DNA of 64,000 bases from Burkholderiales bacterium (GCA_029977705.1 JAPOKJ010000002.1:124001-188000); one strand, 5' to 3'. Shown: positions 38,295-48,250, counted from the stretch's first letter. A program made the numbers and translations. The notes: a model not told the origin generated them from the sequence alone.

Positions 38295-38323
38295 CCGTCA
38301 TGGCGACAGCAATGGATTACAAT
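38295..38323 (+). promoter_or_regulatory. promoter of the 6S RNA gene
   Basis: TACAAT (38318-38323) ends 8 bases before the expected RNA 5' end; CCGTCA (38295-38300) at 17 bp is a poor -35. The -10 and its spacing to the RNA are the main support. Confidence 0.5.
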
Positions 38324-38330
38324 GGGACCA

Positions 38331-38506
38331 CCCTGCGGTGTTCGAGTGGGTCATAGATTCCTTGAACCAATGCTTTTGCATCCCAGGTTGTGGCTCATGT
38401 GTTTCGCTGTTGTGATCGTCCCTTCGCGGATGAACCTGATGCGAAGCCCGCTGCGACCGCTCTGAACTACGCGTTCAGGATGCCGGCCCTACGGCACAGG
38501 CGGGGT
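38331..38506 (+). ncRNA. ssrS: 6S RNA
   Basis: Regulatory RNA that mimics an open promoter and sequesters sigma-70 RNA polymerase in stationary phase. About 176 bases. The terminal stem is CCCTGCGGTG (38331-38340) with CACAGGCGGGG (ending about 38505); the internal segment TTCCTTGAACCAATGC and the matching later GATGAACCTGATGCGAAG correspond to the conserved 6S core flanking the central bubble. Location just downstream of zapA is diagnostic. The ends are set from base pairing and may be off by a few bases. A small GGGGTAACCCC hairpin at the 3' end may help stop transcription. Confidence 0.85.
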
Positions 38507-38619
38507 AACCCCATTCTTGCGCGTGCGCACACCGGACCTCAGGGCCTGGTGTGCCGCCCGTCCCTTCCGAGCCGGACTGCCCCCCCTTCATCTGCCCCCG
38601 CATCATGGCCCCACCTCCG

Positions 38620-39087
38620 ATGTACTGGCTGATGAAGTCCGAACCCGACGAGTGCAGCATCGACGATGCCCTGCGCGCGCCCGCGCAAACCGTCCCCTGG
38701 TTCGGCGTGCGCAACTACCAGGCCCGCAACTTCATGCGCGACCAGATGCAGGTAGGTGACGGCGTCCTGTTCTATCACTCCAGCTGCGAGGTCCCGGGCA
38801 TCTACGGCCTGGCCGAAGTCGCCTCCACGCCATATCCGGACGCCACCCAGTTCGACCCGGCCAGTCCCTATTTCGATCCCGGGACGACCCGGCAAAACCC
38901 GCGCTGGCAACTGGTCGATGTGCGCGCCCTGTGGGCCTGCGAGCCGGTCACGCTGGCCCAGTTGCGCGCCGACCCGGCGCTTGCCGACATGACCCTGCTG
39001 CAAAAAGGCAGCCGCCTGTCGATCACCCCGGTCACGCCCGGCCAGTGGGCCTTGCTGCGCAAGCGCATGAAGCCCCGCTCAGGCTGA
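38620..39087 (+). CDS. EVE domain protein
   Basis: About 155 residues of the EVE (PUA-like) fold, which in characterised proteins binds modified bases in DNA or RNA. The family start MYWLMKSEPDECSIDD, the WFGVRNYQARNFMRDQMQVGDGVLFYHSSC core and the GSRLSITPVTPGQWALL end are all present. ATG 38620 opens the conserved domain; ATG 38605 would add five residues. It occupies the place behind zapA-ssrS often held by a formyltetrahydrofolate cyclo-ligase gene. A general partner is not visible here. Confidence 0.9.
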   Translation: MYWLMKSEPDECSIDDALRAPAQTVPWFGVRNYQARNFMRDQMQVGDGVLFYHSSCEVPGIYGLAEVASTPYPDATQFDPASPYFDPGTTRQNPRWQLVDVRALWACEPVTLAQLRADPALADMTLLQKGSRLSITPVTPGQWALLRKRMKPRSG

Positions 39088-39171
39088 ACTCGGGACCGCT
39101 GCGGCAGGCTTGGCCCGGCCTCGGGCAAAATACCGCCTCCCCTCCACCGCTTCACGCTTGAGACACGCACC

Positions 39172-40356
39172 ATGGCCGGTCCCCTTTCGCATATCAAAGT
39201 TCTCGATCTGAGCCGTGTGCTCGCCGGCCCGTGGGCTGGACAAAACATGTCGGACCTGGGGGCCGAGGTCATCAAGGTCGAACGCCCGGTCAAGGGTGAT
39301 GACTCGCGTGCCTTCGGCCCGCCCTACCTGAAAGACCGGGACGGCAAGCCGACCAGCGAGGCGGCCTACTTCCTGGCCGCCAACCGCGGCAAGAAATCGG
39401 TCACCGTCGATCTGGCCGATCCCAAGGGTCAGGAGATCGTGCGCGCCCTCGCCGCCAGCTGCGACGTGCTGATCGAGAACTACAAGTTTGGCGACCTGGC
39501 CCGCTATGGCCTGGGCTATGAAGACCTGCGCAAGATCAATCCGGGCCTGATCTACTGCTCGGTGACCGGCTTTGGCCAGACCGGCCCGGCGCGTGAGCGT
39601 CCCGGCTACGACTTCATGGTGCAGGGCATGAGTGGCCTGATGGCCCTGACCGGCAAGCCCGATGGCGAGGCCGGTGGCGGCCCGATGCGCTTCGGGGTAC
39701 CGATCATCGACATCATGACCGGCATGTACGCATCGATCGCGATCTGCGCAGCCCTCGCCCATCGCGCCCAGACCGGTGTCGGCCAGCACATCGATGTGGC
39801 CCTCCTGGACACCGCGATGGCGCTCAGCTCCATCCAGGGCATGACCTACCTGACCACCGGCGAGGTGCCGCCGCGCATCGGCAACACCCACCCCACGATC
39901 GTGCCCTACCAGGTCTTTCCGACCGCCGATGGCTACATCATCCTGGCCTGCGGCAATGACAACCTGTGGAAGAAATTCTGCGCCGCTGCCGGCTGCATGG
40001 AACTGTGCGATGACCCGCGCTTTGCCCGCAACTCCGACCGCGTCTCCAACCGCAACCTGCTCGAGCCCCTGCTCAATGCCGTGTTCGCGCGCAAGAGCAC
40101 CAGTCAGTGGAGCCAGGTTCTGGAAGCTGCAGGCGTCGCCAACGGCCCGATCAACACCATCGACCAGGCCTTTGCCGACGAGCAGGCGGTGGCCCGCGGC
40201 ACAGTGCAGCAACTGCCGCACCCGCTGGCCGGCACCGCACCGGCGATTGCCTCGCCCATGCGCTTTTCCGCCACGCCGGTCGCCTACCGCGCCAGCGCAC
40301 CGCTGCTGGGCCAGCACAACGACGAAATCCTGGCCACCCTCAAGCCCAAGGCCTGA
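39172..40356 (+). CDS. CaiB/BaiF family (class III) CoA-transferase
   Basis: Transfers CoA between carboxylic acids through an enzyme aspartyl-CoA intermediate. The 394-residue protein starts GPLSHIKVLDLSRVLAGPWAGQNMSDLGAEVIKVE, and GYDFMVQGMSGLMALTG holds the probable catalytic D147. Substrate pair is unknown. It is followed 35 bp later by an acyl-CoA ligase, and both face a Bug receptor and malonyl-CoA decarboxylase, suggesting short dicarboxylates. Confidence 0.9.
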   Translation: MAGPLSHIKVLDLSRVLAGPWAGQNMSDLGAEVIKVERPVKGDDSRAFGPPYLKDRDGKPTSEAAYFLAANRGKKSVTVDLADPKGQEIVRALAASCDVLIENYKFGDLARYGLGYEDLRKINPGLIYCSVTGFGQTGPARERPGYDFMVQGMSGLMALTGKPDGEAGGGPMRFGVPIIDIMTGMYASIAICAALAHRAQTGVGQHIDVALLDTAMALSSIQGMTYLTTGEVPPRIGNTHPTIVPYQVFPTADGYIILACGNDNLWKKFCAAAGCMELCDDPRFARNSDRVSNRNLLEPLLNAVFARKSTSQWSQVLEAAGVANGPINTIDQAFADEQAVARGTVQQLPHPLAGTAPAIASPMRFSATPVAYRASAPLLGQHNDEILATLKPKA

Positions 40357-40391
40357 GGCCGCAACGCATCCCCTCCATCGACCTCCTGACC

Positions 40392-41930
40392 ATGAAAACC
40401 TTCACCACCCTCTCCGAGATGATCGCGCTGCAGGACGCAGGCGCGGCGGCCATGACCGCACCGGCCGGCGACACGCCTGCCGTCGTGCTCACCTATGCCG
40501 GACTGAACGCCCTCATTCAGCGCACCACCGCCACGCTCAACCGGCTGGGTCTCGGTCGTGGTGATCGCGTCGGCATCGTGCTGCCCAATTGCCCCGAGAT
40601 GGCCAGCGGCTTCGTGGCCATCGCCAGTGCCTGCACGGCGGCGCCGCTGAACATGGCCTATCGCGCCGACGAGTTCGAGTTCTACCTGAGCGACATCCAG
40701 GCCAAGGCCCTGGTGCTGGCCGAAGGCTCGACCAGCCCGGCGCGCGACGTGGCGGCCAAACTGGGCATCAAGGTGCTCGAGTTGCGTGCCCGGCCCGAGC
40801 AGGGGGCCGGCTCTTTCGAGATCATCGGCGAGGCCATCGGTGGCGCACCGGCACAGGGCGGCGCCGCCCAGGCCGACGATGTCGCCCTCATCCTGCACAC
40901 CTCGGGTACCACCTCGCGTCCCAAGATCGTGCCGCTCACCCACCGCAATGTCTGCGCCTCGGCGCGCAACATCGCACGGACCCTGGCCCTGACCCCGGCG
41001 GATGTCGAGTTGCACCTGATGCCGCTGTTCCACATCCATGGCCTGATCGCGGGCGTGCTGGCGCCCTGGGCGGCGGGCAGCAAGATCTTCTGTACCCCGG
41101 GCTTCAATGCGCTCAAGTTCTTTGCCTGGATGAAAGAGGCGCGGCCGACCTGGTACACCGCCGTCCCGACCATGCACCAGACCATCCTGGCGCGCGCCTC
41201 GGGCAATCTCGACGTCATCGCCGCCAATCCGCTGCGCTTCATCCGCTCTTCGTCCTCGTCGATGCCGCCGCAGGTCATTGCCGAGGTCGAGGCCGTCTTC
41301 AAGGCGCCGCTGATCGAGTCCTATGGCATGACCGAGGCTGCCCACCAGATGGCCAGCAACCCCCTGCCCCCGGCCAAGCGCATTCCAGGGGCGGTTGGCA
41401 TCGCCGCCGGCCCCGAGGTGGCGATCATGGACGAGGACGGCCAGCTGCTGCCGGCCGGCAGCATCGGCGAGGTCGTGATTCGCGGCGAGAACGTCACGCC
41501 CGGCTACGAGAACAATGCCAAGGCCAATGCCGAGGCCTTCACCCACGGGTGGTTCCGCACCGGTGACCAGGGCCAGATGGACGCGGAGGGCTACCTGACC
41601 CTGACCGGTCGCCTGAAGGAAATCATCAACCGGGGCGGTGAAAAGATCTCGCCGCGCGAGGTCGACGAGGTCATCATGGACCACCCCGCCGTCGCCCAGG
41701 TGGTCACCTTCGGCATGCCGCATGCCAAGTTGGGCGAAGAAGTCGCCGCCGCCGTGGTGCTTCGTGAAGGCAAGGCGCTCACCGAGAAGGAATTGCGCGA
41801 CTTCCTGAGCCAGCGCCTGGCCGACTTCAAGGTACCGCGCAAGATCCTGTTCATGGCCGAGATCCCGAAAGGCGCCACCGGAAAGCTGCAACGCATCGGG
41901 CTGGCGGCCAAACTCGGACTGACGGGCTGA
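40392..41930 (+). CDS. AMP-dependent acyl-CoA synthetase, oxalyl/malonyl-CoA synthetase-like
   Basis: ANL-superfamily ligase of 512 residues. The P loop LHTSGTTSRPK is at 169-179, the adenylate motif ESYGMTEAAHQM and the catalytic Lys region GATGKLQR at the C terminus are intact. The stretch RSSSSSMPPQVI, then SNPLPP, GEVVIRGENVTPGYENN and INRGGEKISPREVD closely follows the oxalyl-CoA synthetase group (plant AAE3, yeast Pcs60). With malonyl-CoA decarboxylase nearby, malonate or oxalate is the likeliest acid; the sequence does not decide. ATG 40392 is selected because conserved similarity begins there. Confidence 0.85.
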   Translation: MKTFTTLSEMIALQDAGAAAMTAPAGDTPAVVLTYAGLNALIQRTTATLNRLGLGRGDRVGIVLPNCPEMASGFVAIASACTAAPLNMAYRADEFEFYLSDIQAKALVLAEGSTSPARDVAAKLGIKVLELRARPEQGAGSFEIIGEAIGGAPAQGGAAQADDVALILHTSGTTSRPKIVPLTHRNVCASARNIARTLALTPADVELHLMPLFHIHGLIAGVLAPWAAGSKIFCTPGFNALKFFAWMKEARPTWYTAVPTMHQTILARASGNLDVIAANPLRFIRSSSSSMPPQVIAEVEAVFKAPLIESYGMTEAAHQMASNPLPPAKRIPGAVGIAAGPEVAIMDEDGQLLPAGSIGEVVIRGENVTPGYENNAKANAEAFTHGWFRTGDQGQMDAEGYLTLTGRLKEIINRGGEKISPREVDEVIMDHPAVAQVVTFGMPHAKLGEEVAAAVVLREGKALTEKELRDFLSQRLADFKVPRKILFMAEIPKGATGKLQRIGLAAKLGLTG

Positions 41931-41951
41931 TCAAGTCCGGACAGCGCCCGC

Positions 41952-43022
41952 TCAATCGAGCTTGGCGCCCGAATCCTTGACCACCTTGGCCCATTTCTTG
42001 ATCTCGCTCTCGATCAGCTGGGCCATCTGCTGCTGCGAGCCACCGCCGCTGTCGGCGCCCAGGCTCGCCCAGATGTCTTTCAATTCCTTGGAATTGAGGG
42101 CCTTGGCGATTTCCTGATTCATGCGGGCGACGATGTCGGCCGGGGTGCCGGTCGGTGCCCAGACCGCGTACCAGGTCTGGGCCTCGTAGCCCTTGATGCC
42201 GGCTTCATCAAGCGTGGGCACATTGGGCATGGCCGGCGAGCGCTTGGCGCTGGTCACCGCCAGGGCGGTCAGCTTGCCGCCTCGGATATGCTGGATCGAG
42301 CTGCCCAGACCGTCGAACATGAAATCGACCTGACCCGCCAACAGGTCCTGCAGCGCAGGACCTGCGCCGCGGTAGGGGATATGGGTCATGAACGTGCGGG
42401 TCATCACCTTGTACAGCTCCACCGTCAGGTGATGGGTCGTTCCATTGCCGGCCGATCCGTAGTTGTACTTGCCCGGCTTGGACTTGACCGCTGCGGTGAA
42501 CTCGGCCATGGTCTTGACCGGCATGCGCTGCGGATTGACGACCACCACGTTGGGCACGAACGAGACCGTCGTGACTGGCACCAGGTCCTTGACCAGGTCG
42601 TAACCCAGCTTGGGGTACATGCTCACCGCGATGGTGTGGTGCACGGCACCCATCAGGAAGGTGTAGCCATCGGCCGGCGACTTGGCCACCACTTCAGCGC
42701 CCAGGGTACCGCCGGCGCCGCCGCGATTGTCGATCACGACCGTCTGGCCCAGCTGCGCTGACAGGGCTTTCGACAGGGGCCGCGCGAAGGCATCGGTTCC
42801 GCCACCCGGCGGAAAAGGCACCACCAGCCGGATCGGCTTGGTGGGCCAGGCGCCCTGGGCTCGGGCTGGCAGGGCGCCCAGCAAGGCGCCCGACGTGCCA
42901 GCGCCCAGCGCCAGGCTTGCGGCGCCGCTTTGGCGCAACCAGCGGCGACGCGACCATTGAACGGGTTGGGACTGCCCGGCGGGCAAAAAGGCCTCACCAG
43001 AGGGCTTGCTTTCAGGACTCAT
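41952..43022 (-). CDS. tripartite tricarboxylate transporter receptor, Bug/TctC family
   Basis: Periplasmic solute-binding protein of 356 residues. Twin-arginine signal SRRRWLRQSGAASLALG at about 24-40 with cleavage after ARA. Family blocks: WPTKPIRLVVPFPPGGGTDAFAR, IDNRGGAGGTLGAEVVAKSPADGYT, MTHIPYRGAGPALQDLLAGQVD. These orphan receptors are highly amplified in Burkholderiales and bind carboxylic acids. ATG 43022 has TTGGAGA 8 bp upstream. No membrane components (TctA/TctB) are nearby. Follows malonyl-CoA decarboxylase on the same strand. Confidence 0.92.
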   Translation of the reverse strand: MSPESKPSGEAFLPAGQSQPVQWSRRRWLRQSGAASLALGAGTSGALLGALPARAQGAWPTKPIRLVVPFPPGGGTDAFARPLSKALSAQLGQTVVIDNRGGAGGTLGAEVVAKSPADGYTFLMGAVHHTIAVSMYPKLGYDLVKDLVPVTTVSFVPNVVVVNPQRMPVKTMAEFTAAVKSKPGKYNYGSAGNGTTHHLTVELYKVMTRTFMTHIPYRGAGPALQDLLAGQVDFMFDGLGSSIQHIRGGKLTALAVTSAKRSPAMPNVPTLDEAGIKGYEAQTWYAVWAPTGTPADIVARMNQEIAKALNSKELKDIWASLGADSGGGSQQQMAQLIESEIKKWAKVVKDSGAKLD

Positions 43023-43188
43023 CCGATGTCTCCAAGAGGGGCATGTCATGCGTGCATGGCGGCCGTCATCGCGGCCTTTGCGTTCACCGGCGGCGCGACA
43101 GGGCCCGGCGGTGGTGCGCGATTATCCGCGATTCTGCGGCCACTGGCGCGGCCGCCTAGGGATTGCCCTGATCAAAAGGCCTAGACCG

Positions 43189-44565
43189 TCAGAACAGCTT
43201 CAGCACGGCCGCACTGCCATGCACGTCGTCGTGGGCAAAGCGCTCCTGGTTGGCCTCGACCTCCTCCAGATCGTAGAGGTAGTTGACCATGGCCGCATAC
43301 GATTGCCGGACGCCCTTGCGCGAGGTATCGGCCCGCATGTTGATCCGTTCGAGCCTGGCGCCGTTGTTCAGGTGGAAACGCGCCACCGGGTCGCTGGGCC
43401 GGGCATCCTCCGATGAGGTCTGCCACAGGTAGAAGGCGCACAGGCTTTCGAGCAGCCCCAGGTCACGGTCAGACTTCTTGTTGAAGGGCTGGACGATGCG
43501 TTTCCAGCTGCCATCGGCCTCCTTCTGGCCGATCGGTTCGCCGACCAGTGGCAGCAATCCGGCCAGATCGGCCCCATGCCGGCGGCGCAGATCGAGCAGG
43601 GCAGCATTGAGGGCCGCCTGCTGCTCGGGCTTCAGTCGCGCATCCTCGATACCCTTGACCCGCTCCAGCCAGGCACCGAAGCTGGGAATCGGTGACAGGG
43701 TGCAGAAAGTCTTGAGGGTGGGATGTTCCTGCTGCAGGCGCTCGGCCACCCGCTTGATCAGGAAATTGCCCAGGTTCACCCCTTTCAGGCCGGGCTGACA
43801 ATTGGAGATCGAATAGAACACGGCCACCTTGAAGCGGCGCGGATCGGCCAATGGCGGTGTTTCGCGATCGAGCAGTGGCGCAATCGCGGCCGGCATCTCG
43901 GGCAGCAGGGCCACCTCGACAAAGATCAGGGGCTCCTCGGGCAGGGTCGGATGAAAGAAGGCAAAGCAGCGCCGGTCCGGCTGAAGGCGACGGCGCAGGT
44001 CGTTCCAGCCGTCGATGGCATGGACCGCCTCATGCTGAATGATCTTCTCGAGCAGGCCGGCGGGCGATTGCCAGTCCACCTGCACCAGGTTCAGGAAGCC
44101 GGGATTGAACCAGGAGCTGAGCAGGTGTTCGAAATCGGCATCGACAGCCCGCAGGCCGCGGTCCTTGCGCAGCAGGTCGAGCAGCTTGGCACGCATCTGC
44201 ACGATCGCGGCCGCCCCGCCCGGGGCCCGGTTCAGGCGCCGCAGCAGTTCCTGGCGCGGTGGCTCGGCCGCACGCGACAGGGCGATCAGGTGCTCGGGCG
44301 AGCGATTGACCGCATACTTTTCGGCCAGCATCAGCAATTCGCCCGGATCCGGATCGAATTCCTCGGCCAGCACCTCGAAAAAGCGCTGCACGCCCTCCGG
44401 CGATAGGGCGTGGTAGTGGGAGAGCGCCTGGGTCGCGAAGGCCACGCTGTTGGACTCGCCGCGCTCGCCGAGCAACTTGCGACAACTCTGCAGCAGACGC
44501 GTCAGGTCGATGCGCTCCCGGTTATTGCGGCGGGCTTGCCTTATTTTTTCGAACATGGGAAACAA
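43189..44565 (-). CDS. malonyl-CoA decarboxylase
   Basis: Converts malonyl-CoA to acetyl-CoA and CO2; a GNAT-fold enzyme with an N-terminal helical domain. 458 residues. Visible motifs: FNPGFLNLVQVDWQSPAGLLEKIIQHEAVHAI, FAFFHPTLPEEPLIFVEVAL, FYSISNCQPGLKGVNLGNFLIKRV and FCTLSPIPSF. The Ser and His expected in the active site lie in the HPTLP and later segments. The ATG at 44556 (MFEK) is an equally possible start. Likely cotranscribed with the Bug receptor 166 bp downstream. Confidence 0.93.
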   Translation of the reverse strand: MFPMFEKIRQARRNNRERIDLTRLLQSCRKLLGERGESNSVAFATQALSHYHALSPEGVQRFFEVLAEEFDPDPGELLMLAEKYAVNRSPEHLIALSRAAEPPRQELLRRLNRAPGGAAAIVQMRAKLLDLLRKDRGLRAVDADFEHLLSSWFNPGFLNLVQVDWQSPAGLLEKIIQHEAVHAIDGWNDLRRRLQPDRRCFAFFHPTLPEEPLIFVEVALLPEMPAAIAPLLDRETPPLADPRRFKVAVFYSISNCQPGLKGVNLGNFLIKRVAERLQQEHPTLKTFCTLSPIPSFGAWLERVKGIEDARLKPEQQAALNAALLDLRRRHGADLAGLLPLVGEPIGQKEADGSWKRIVQPFNKKSDRDLGLLESLCAFYLWQTSSEDARPSDPVARFHLNNGARLERINMRADTSRKGVRQSYAAMVNYLYDLEEVEANQERFAHDDVHGSAAVLKLF

Positions 44566-44660
44566 TTAAACGAAATTGAGCGCAAGAAAAGCGCCATTTC
44601 GCGATGATGAGGCAATTCAAGGGGCGGCACCAGCCTTGTGGTGTTGCCGCCATGGCTCGC

Positions 44661-45470
44661 TCAGGCCGGCCCCTTGCGCAGCATCAGGTACAGCCCGACC
44701 GCGAACATCGGCAGGCATAGCAGCTGGCCCATGGTCAGGCCCAGCGCCAGGGTTCCCAGGAAGGCATCCGGCTCGCGGGCAAATTCGACGATGAAGCGGC
44801 ACACCGCATAGCCCGCCATGAACAGGCCGCCCACCTGCCCCAGCCGGCGCGGCTTTGCCGAATACAGCCAGAGCACCACGAACAGCAGGACCCCTTCCAG
44901 GGCGAACTGATAGAGCTGCGAAGGATGCCGTCCCAGGGCGTCGCCGGCCTGCGGAAAGACCATGGCCCAGGGACCGCTGGTGGGACGGCCCCACAACTCT
45001 CCGTTGATGAAATTGCCCATCCGGCCGGCGGCCAGGCCCAGGGGCACCAGGGGTGCGATGAAGTCGAGCACGGCCAGGTAAGGGCGCGCGCGCCGGCGGC
45101 AGAACAGCCAGATCGCCACGAGAACCCCCAACAGGCCACCATGGAAGGACATGCCCCCCTGCCAGATGGCCAGAATCTCGGCGGGATGACCCAGGTAGTA
45201 GCCAGGCTTGTAGAACAGCACATAGCCCAGGCGCCCGCCCAGCACCACGCCCATGGCCCCCCAGAACAGCAGGTCCTCCAGATCGCGAGCCGACAGGCCG
45301 GTACGCACGGCATAGGGCGAGGGCTGCGCCTTGCCCTCTGACAGGTTCAGGCGGTAACGGCCCAAGGTCCAGAACAGCAGGAAGGCGGTCAGGTACATCA
45401 GGCCATACCAGCGAACGGCCAGCGGGCCCAGGCTGAGGGCGATCGGATCAAACTGGGGATGGACGAGCAT
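44661..45470 (-). CDS. lgt: prolipoprotein diacylglyceryl transferase
   Basis: Inner-membrane enzyme that attaches diacylglycerol to the lipobox Cys of prolipoproteins. 269 residues with seven predicted helices. The Lgt signature [16 protein letters not shown] is at 149-164, and H110 in FHGGLLG corresponds to the essential histidine. ATG 45470 opens the conserved N terminus [26 protein letters not shown]. Divergent from ilvD. Confidence 0.96.
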   Translation of the reverse strand: MLVHPQFDPIALSLGPLAVRWYGLMYLTAFLLFWTLGRYRLNLSEGKAQPSPYAVRTGLSARDLEDLLFWGAMGVVLGGRLGYVLFYKPGYYLGHPAEILAIWQGGMSFHGGLLGVLVAIWLFCRRRARPYLAVLDFIAPLVPLGLAAGRMGNFINGELWGRPTSGPWAMVFPQAGDALGRHPSQLYQFALEGVLLFVVLWLYSAKPRRLGQVGGLFMAGYAVCRFIVEFAREPDAFLGTLALGLTMGQLLCLPMFAVGLYLMLRKGPA

Positions 45471-45631
45471 GGCTGGAGCGGAGGGAGAATGAGGACGGGA
45501 CCGGTGAGCGTCCGGCCAGGGAGCAGTGTACCTTCGCCGCGCCGCTCCCGGGACGGCCACCAGCGGGCAAGCTTTGGCAGGCGGTAGAATGCAGGCCGGT
45601 CCAGAGCCCCATCTTTTCGCACCACCGCCCC

Positions 45632-47335
45632 ATGAGCAACGATTCAAACACCCCCAAGCAACCCGCCCGCCGCAGTGACAACATCACCAAGGGTGTGGCG
45701 CGCGCGCCCAACCGCTCGATGTACTACGCGATGGGCTATGAGAAAAGCGACTTCGACAAGCCGATGATCGGTGTCGCCAATGGTCACTCCACCATCACCC
45801 CCTGCAACTCCGGCCTGCAACCGCTGGCCGACGCGGCGGTCGCGGCCATCGAGGCCCATGGCGGCAATGCCCAGATCTTCGGAACGCCGACCATTTCCGA
45901 TGGCATGGCCATGGGCACCGAAGGCATGAAGTACTCGCTGATTTCCCGCAAGGTCATCGCCGATTGCATCGAGACGGCAGTCCAGGGCCAATGGATGGAC
46001 GGTGTTCTGGTCGTGGGAGGCTGCGACAAGAACATGCCCGGCGGCATGATGGGCATCCTGCGCTGCAATGTGCCGGCCATCTACGTGTATGGCGGCACCA
46101 TCAAGCCGGGCACCTGGAAGGGCAAGGACCTGAACATCGTGTCGGTGTTCGAAGCGGTCGGCGAATTCTCCTCCGGCCGCATGAGCCAGGAAGATCTCGA
46201 TGGCATCGAGCGCAACGCCATTCCAGGCACCGGTTCCTGCGGCGGCATGTACACCGCCAACACCATGAGCTCCTCTTTCGAGGCCCTGGGCATGAGCCTG
46301 CTCAGCTCCTCGACCATGGCCAACCCGGATGGCGTCAAGAAGGACTCCGCCACCGCCTCGGCCGAAGTCCTGCTGCGCGCTGTCCAGAACAACCTGCGTC
46401 CCAGCGACATCGTGACCCGCAAGTCGATCGAGAACGCGGTCAGCCTGATCATGGCCACTGGCGGCTCGACCAATGCGGTGCTGCATTACCTGGCCATTGC
46501 CCACTCGGCTGGCGTGGAATGGACCATCGATGATTTCGAGCGCATCCGCAAGCGCGTCCCGGTGATCTGCGACCTCAAGCCCTCAGGCACCTACCTGGCC
46601 ACCGACCTGCATCGGGCCGGCGGCATCCCGCAGGTGCTGCGCATCCTGCTCGATGCCGGCCTGCTGCACGGCGATTGCATGACCATCACCGGCAAGACCA
46701 TGGCCGAGGAACTGGCGCACATTCCCAGCCAGCCGCGCGCCGACCAGAAAGTGATCTTCCCGATCGACAAGGCCCTGTACAAGGAGGGCCATCTGGCCAT
46801 CCTCAAGGGCAACCTCTCGCCCGAAGGCGCGGTGGCCAAGATCACCGGCCTGAAAAATCCGGTCATCACCGGCCCGGCCCGAGTCTTCGATGACGAGCAA
46901 TCGGCGCTGCAATCCATTCTCGATGGCAAGATCAAGCCGGGCGATGTGATGGTGCTGCGCCAGCTGGGTCCGAAAGGCGCCCCGGGCATGCCAGAGATGC
47001 TGGCGCCGACCTCGGCGCTGATCGGTGCGGGTCTGGGCGAAACCGTCGGCCTGATCACCGACGGCCGTTTCTCGGGGGGCACCTGGGGCATGGTCGTCGG
47101 CCATGTGGCGCCGGAGGCGGCCGTGGGCGGCACCATCGCGTTGGTCAAGGAAGGCGACAGCATCACGATCGATGCACGCCAGCTGCTGCTGCAACTGAAT
47201 GTGCCGGATGCCGAGATTGCGGCCCGCCGCGCCGCCTGGCAAGCGCCAGCAGCGCGCTACACGCGCGGCGTGCTCTCCGAGTTTGCAAAGCTGGCCACCA
47301 CGGCCAGCCGCGGTGCCGTCACCGACGCCGATTGA
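45632..47335 (+). CDS. ilvD: dihydroxy-acid dehydratase
   Basis: Iron-sulfur dehydratase in valine, leucine and isoleucine synthesis. 567 residues. Cluster ligands are found in [13 protein letters not shown] and [35 protein letters not shown] and [14 protein letters not shown] are further family signatures. A paralogue, phosphogluconate dehydratase (edd), lies at 58-60 kb. A candidate TAGAAT -10 sits at 45585-45590. Confidence 0.96.
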   Translation: MSNDSNTPKQPARRSDNITKGVARAPNRSMYYAMGYEKSDFDKPMIGVANGHSTITPCNSGLQPLADAAVAAIEAHGGNAQIFGTPTISDGMAMGTEGMKYSLISRKVIADCIETAVQGQWMDGVLVVGGCDKNMPGGMMGILRCNVPAIYVYGGTIKPGTWKGKDLNIVSVFEAVGEFSSGRMSQEDLDGIERNAIPGTGSCGGMYTANTMSSSFEALGMSLLSSSTMANPDGVKKDSATASAEVLLRAVQNNLRPSDIVTRKSIENAVSLIMATGGSTNAVLHYLAIAHSAGVEWTIDDFERIRKRVPVICDLKPSGTYLATDLHRAGGIPQVLRILLDAGLLHGDCMTITGKTMAEELAHIPSQPRADQKVIFPIDKALYKEGHLAILKGNLSPEGAVAKITGLKNPVITGPARVFDDEQSALQSILDGKIKPGDVMVLRQLGPKGAPGMPEMLAPTSALIGAGLGETVGLITDGRFSGGTWGMVVGHVAPEAAVGGTIALVKEGDSITIDARQLLLQLNVPDAEIAARRAAWQAPAARYTRGVLSEFAKLATTASRGAVTDAD

Positions 47336-47340
47336 GGATC

Positions 47341-47384
47341 GCCAGCCGGCAAGGGCTGGCCGATGCGCTGCTCAGCGCGATTTT
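47341..47384 (+). terminator. double stem-loop terminator after ilvD
   Basis: GCCAGCC (47341-47347) pairs with GGCTGGC (47354-47360), then GCGCTG (47365-47370) with CAGCGC (47373-47378), followed by GATTTT. It overlaps the 3' end of the convergent small Trp-rich gene. Confidence 0.55.
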
Positions 47385-47605
47385 CTGGGCTGTTCGAAGG
47401 CCTGCGCAATGCGGGCCTTTTTCGCACGCTCGGCCCGGTCATCGCCTTTGGTCCGGTCCATGCCCAGAAGGGGTTGAACCACCTCGAACCAGATCAGGGC
47501 CGCAGCAAAGGGCGACAGAACCCAGGGCCAGCTCAGGTTGGCGACAGGGCCGAACGCAGCCCACTTCATCAACAACAGCGCAACCCCGGTCCAGACGAAA
47601 AGCAT
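47372..47605 (-). CDS. small Trp-rich protein (TIGR04438-like)
   Basis: Protein of 77 residues with two hydrophobic stretches rich in Trp (MLFVWTGVALLLMKWAAFGP, LSWPWVLSPFAAALIWFEVV) and a charged C-terminal tail with the motif DRAERAKKARI. This matches a small membrane protein family of unknown function confined largely to betaproteobacteria. No partner is evident. Its last codons overlap the ilvD terminator. Confidence 0.8.
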   Translation of the reverse strand: MLFVWTGVALLLMKWAAFGPVANLSWPWVLSPFAAALIWFEVVQPLLGMDRTKGDDRAERAKKARIAQAFEQPRKSR

Positions 47606-47893
47606 GACGTGTCCCCATGTTCAATGGCGGGGCGCCTGCGCCCCGGCCCCGCATGTGGCCCGTGGTCGCGTCCCCTCCCGGGCATTGTCCTCAGGACAGG
47701 GGAGCCTGCGTTCGGCCGGAAGCCTGAGCGGTCGATTCGACCTCGTCAACGGCGAAAGGTCATGAGACGTTGATAAAACGAAATTCGCTAGAATCGCGGG
47801 CAGGAAGATTCCGCCGCTTTTTTTGAATCCGGCTGGCCCAGCGCCGGCCCGCATGTTTAATCGAACCACAGACCTGAATCCCGGAAGGAACCC

Positions 47894-48208
47894 ATGAAAG
47901 CTGTCATCACGCTCGCCGCCGCTCTTGCCCTGAGCACCGCCTCCGTGTCCGCCTTCGCAAACGCGCAACTGGCCAAGGACAAGAACTGCACCGCCTGCCA
48001 CGCCGTTGGCACCAAGCTGATCGGTCCCTCGTTCAAGGACATCGCTGCCAAGTACAAGGACGACAAGGCTGCCAAGGCACGCCTGGCCAAGAAAGTCCGT
48101 GAAGGCGGTACCGGTGTCTGGGGTCAGGTGCCGATGCCTGCCAATCCCCAGGTCAATGCCGACGAGTCCGACAAACTGGTCGCCTGGATCCTGGACGGCG
48201 CCAAGTAA
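47894..48208 (+). CDS. class I c-type cytochrome (c551/c552 type)
   Basis: Small periplasmic electron carrier, 104 residues. Sec signal peptide 1-22 (MKAVITLAAALALSTASVSAFA); haem-binding CTACH at 32-36 and probable axial Met M81 in VPMPANPQV. GGAAGGAACCC gives a good ribosome binding site before ATG 47894. A TAGAAT -10-like box lies at 47789-47794. Two consecutive intrinsic terminators follow, suggesting a strongly expressed monocistronic gene. Electron partners are not visible. Confidence 0.93.
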   Translation: MKAVITLAAALALSTASVSAFANAQLAKDKNCTACHAVGTKLIGPSFKDIAAKYKDDKAAKARLAKKVREGGTGVWGQVPMPANPQVNADESDKLVAWILDGAK

Positions 48209-48250
48209 GCAGCGCCCCGGCAGCCCGCGCGGCTGCCACTGCATGACCCA

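Noticed and set aside
39172-40356. Naming the CoA-transferase formyl-CoA transferase (frc)
   Set aside because: The GGGGQ glycine loop of Frc is not seen; only family-level assignment is supported.
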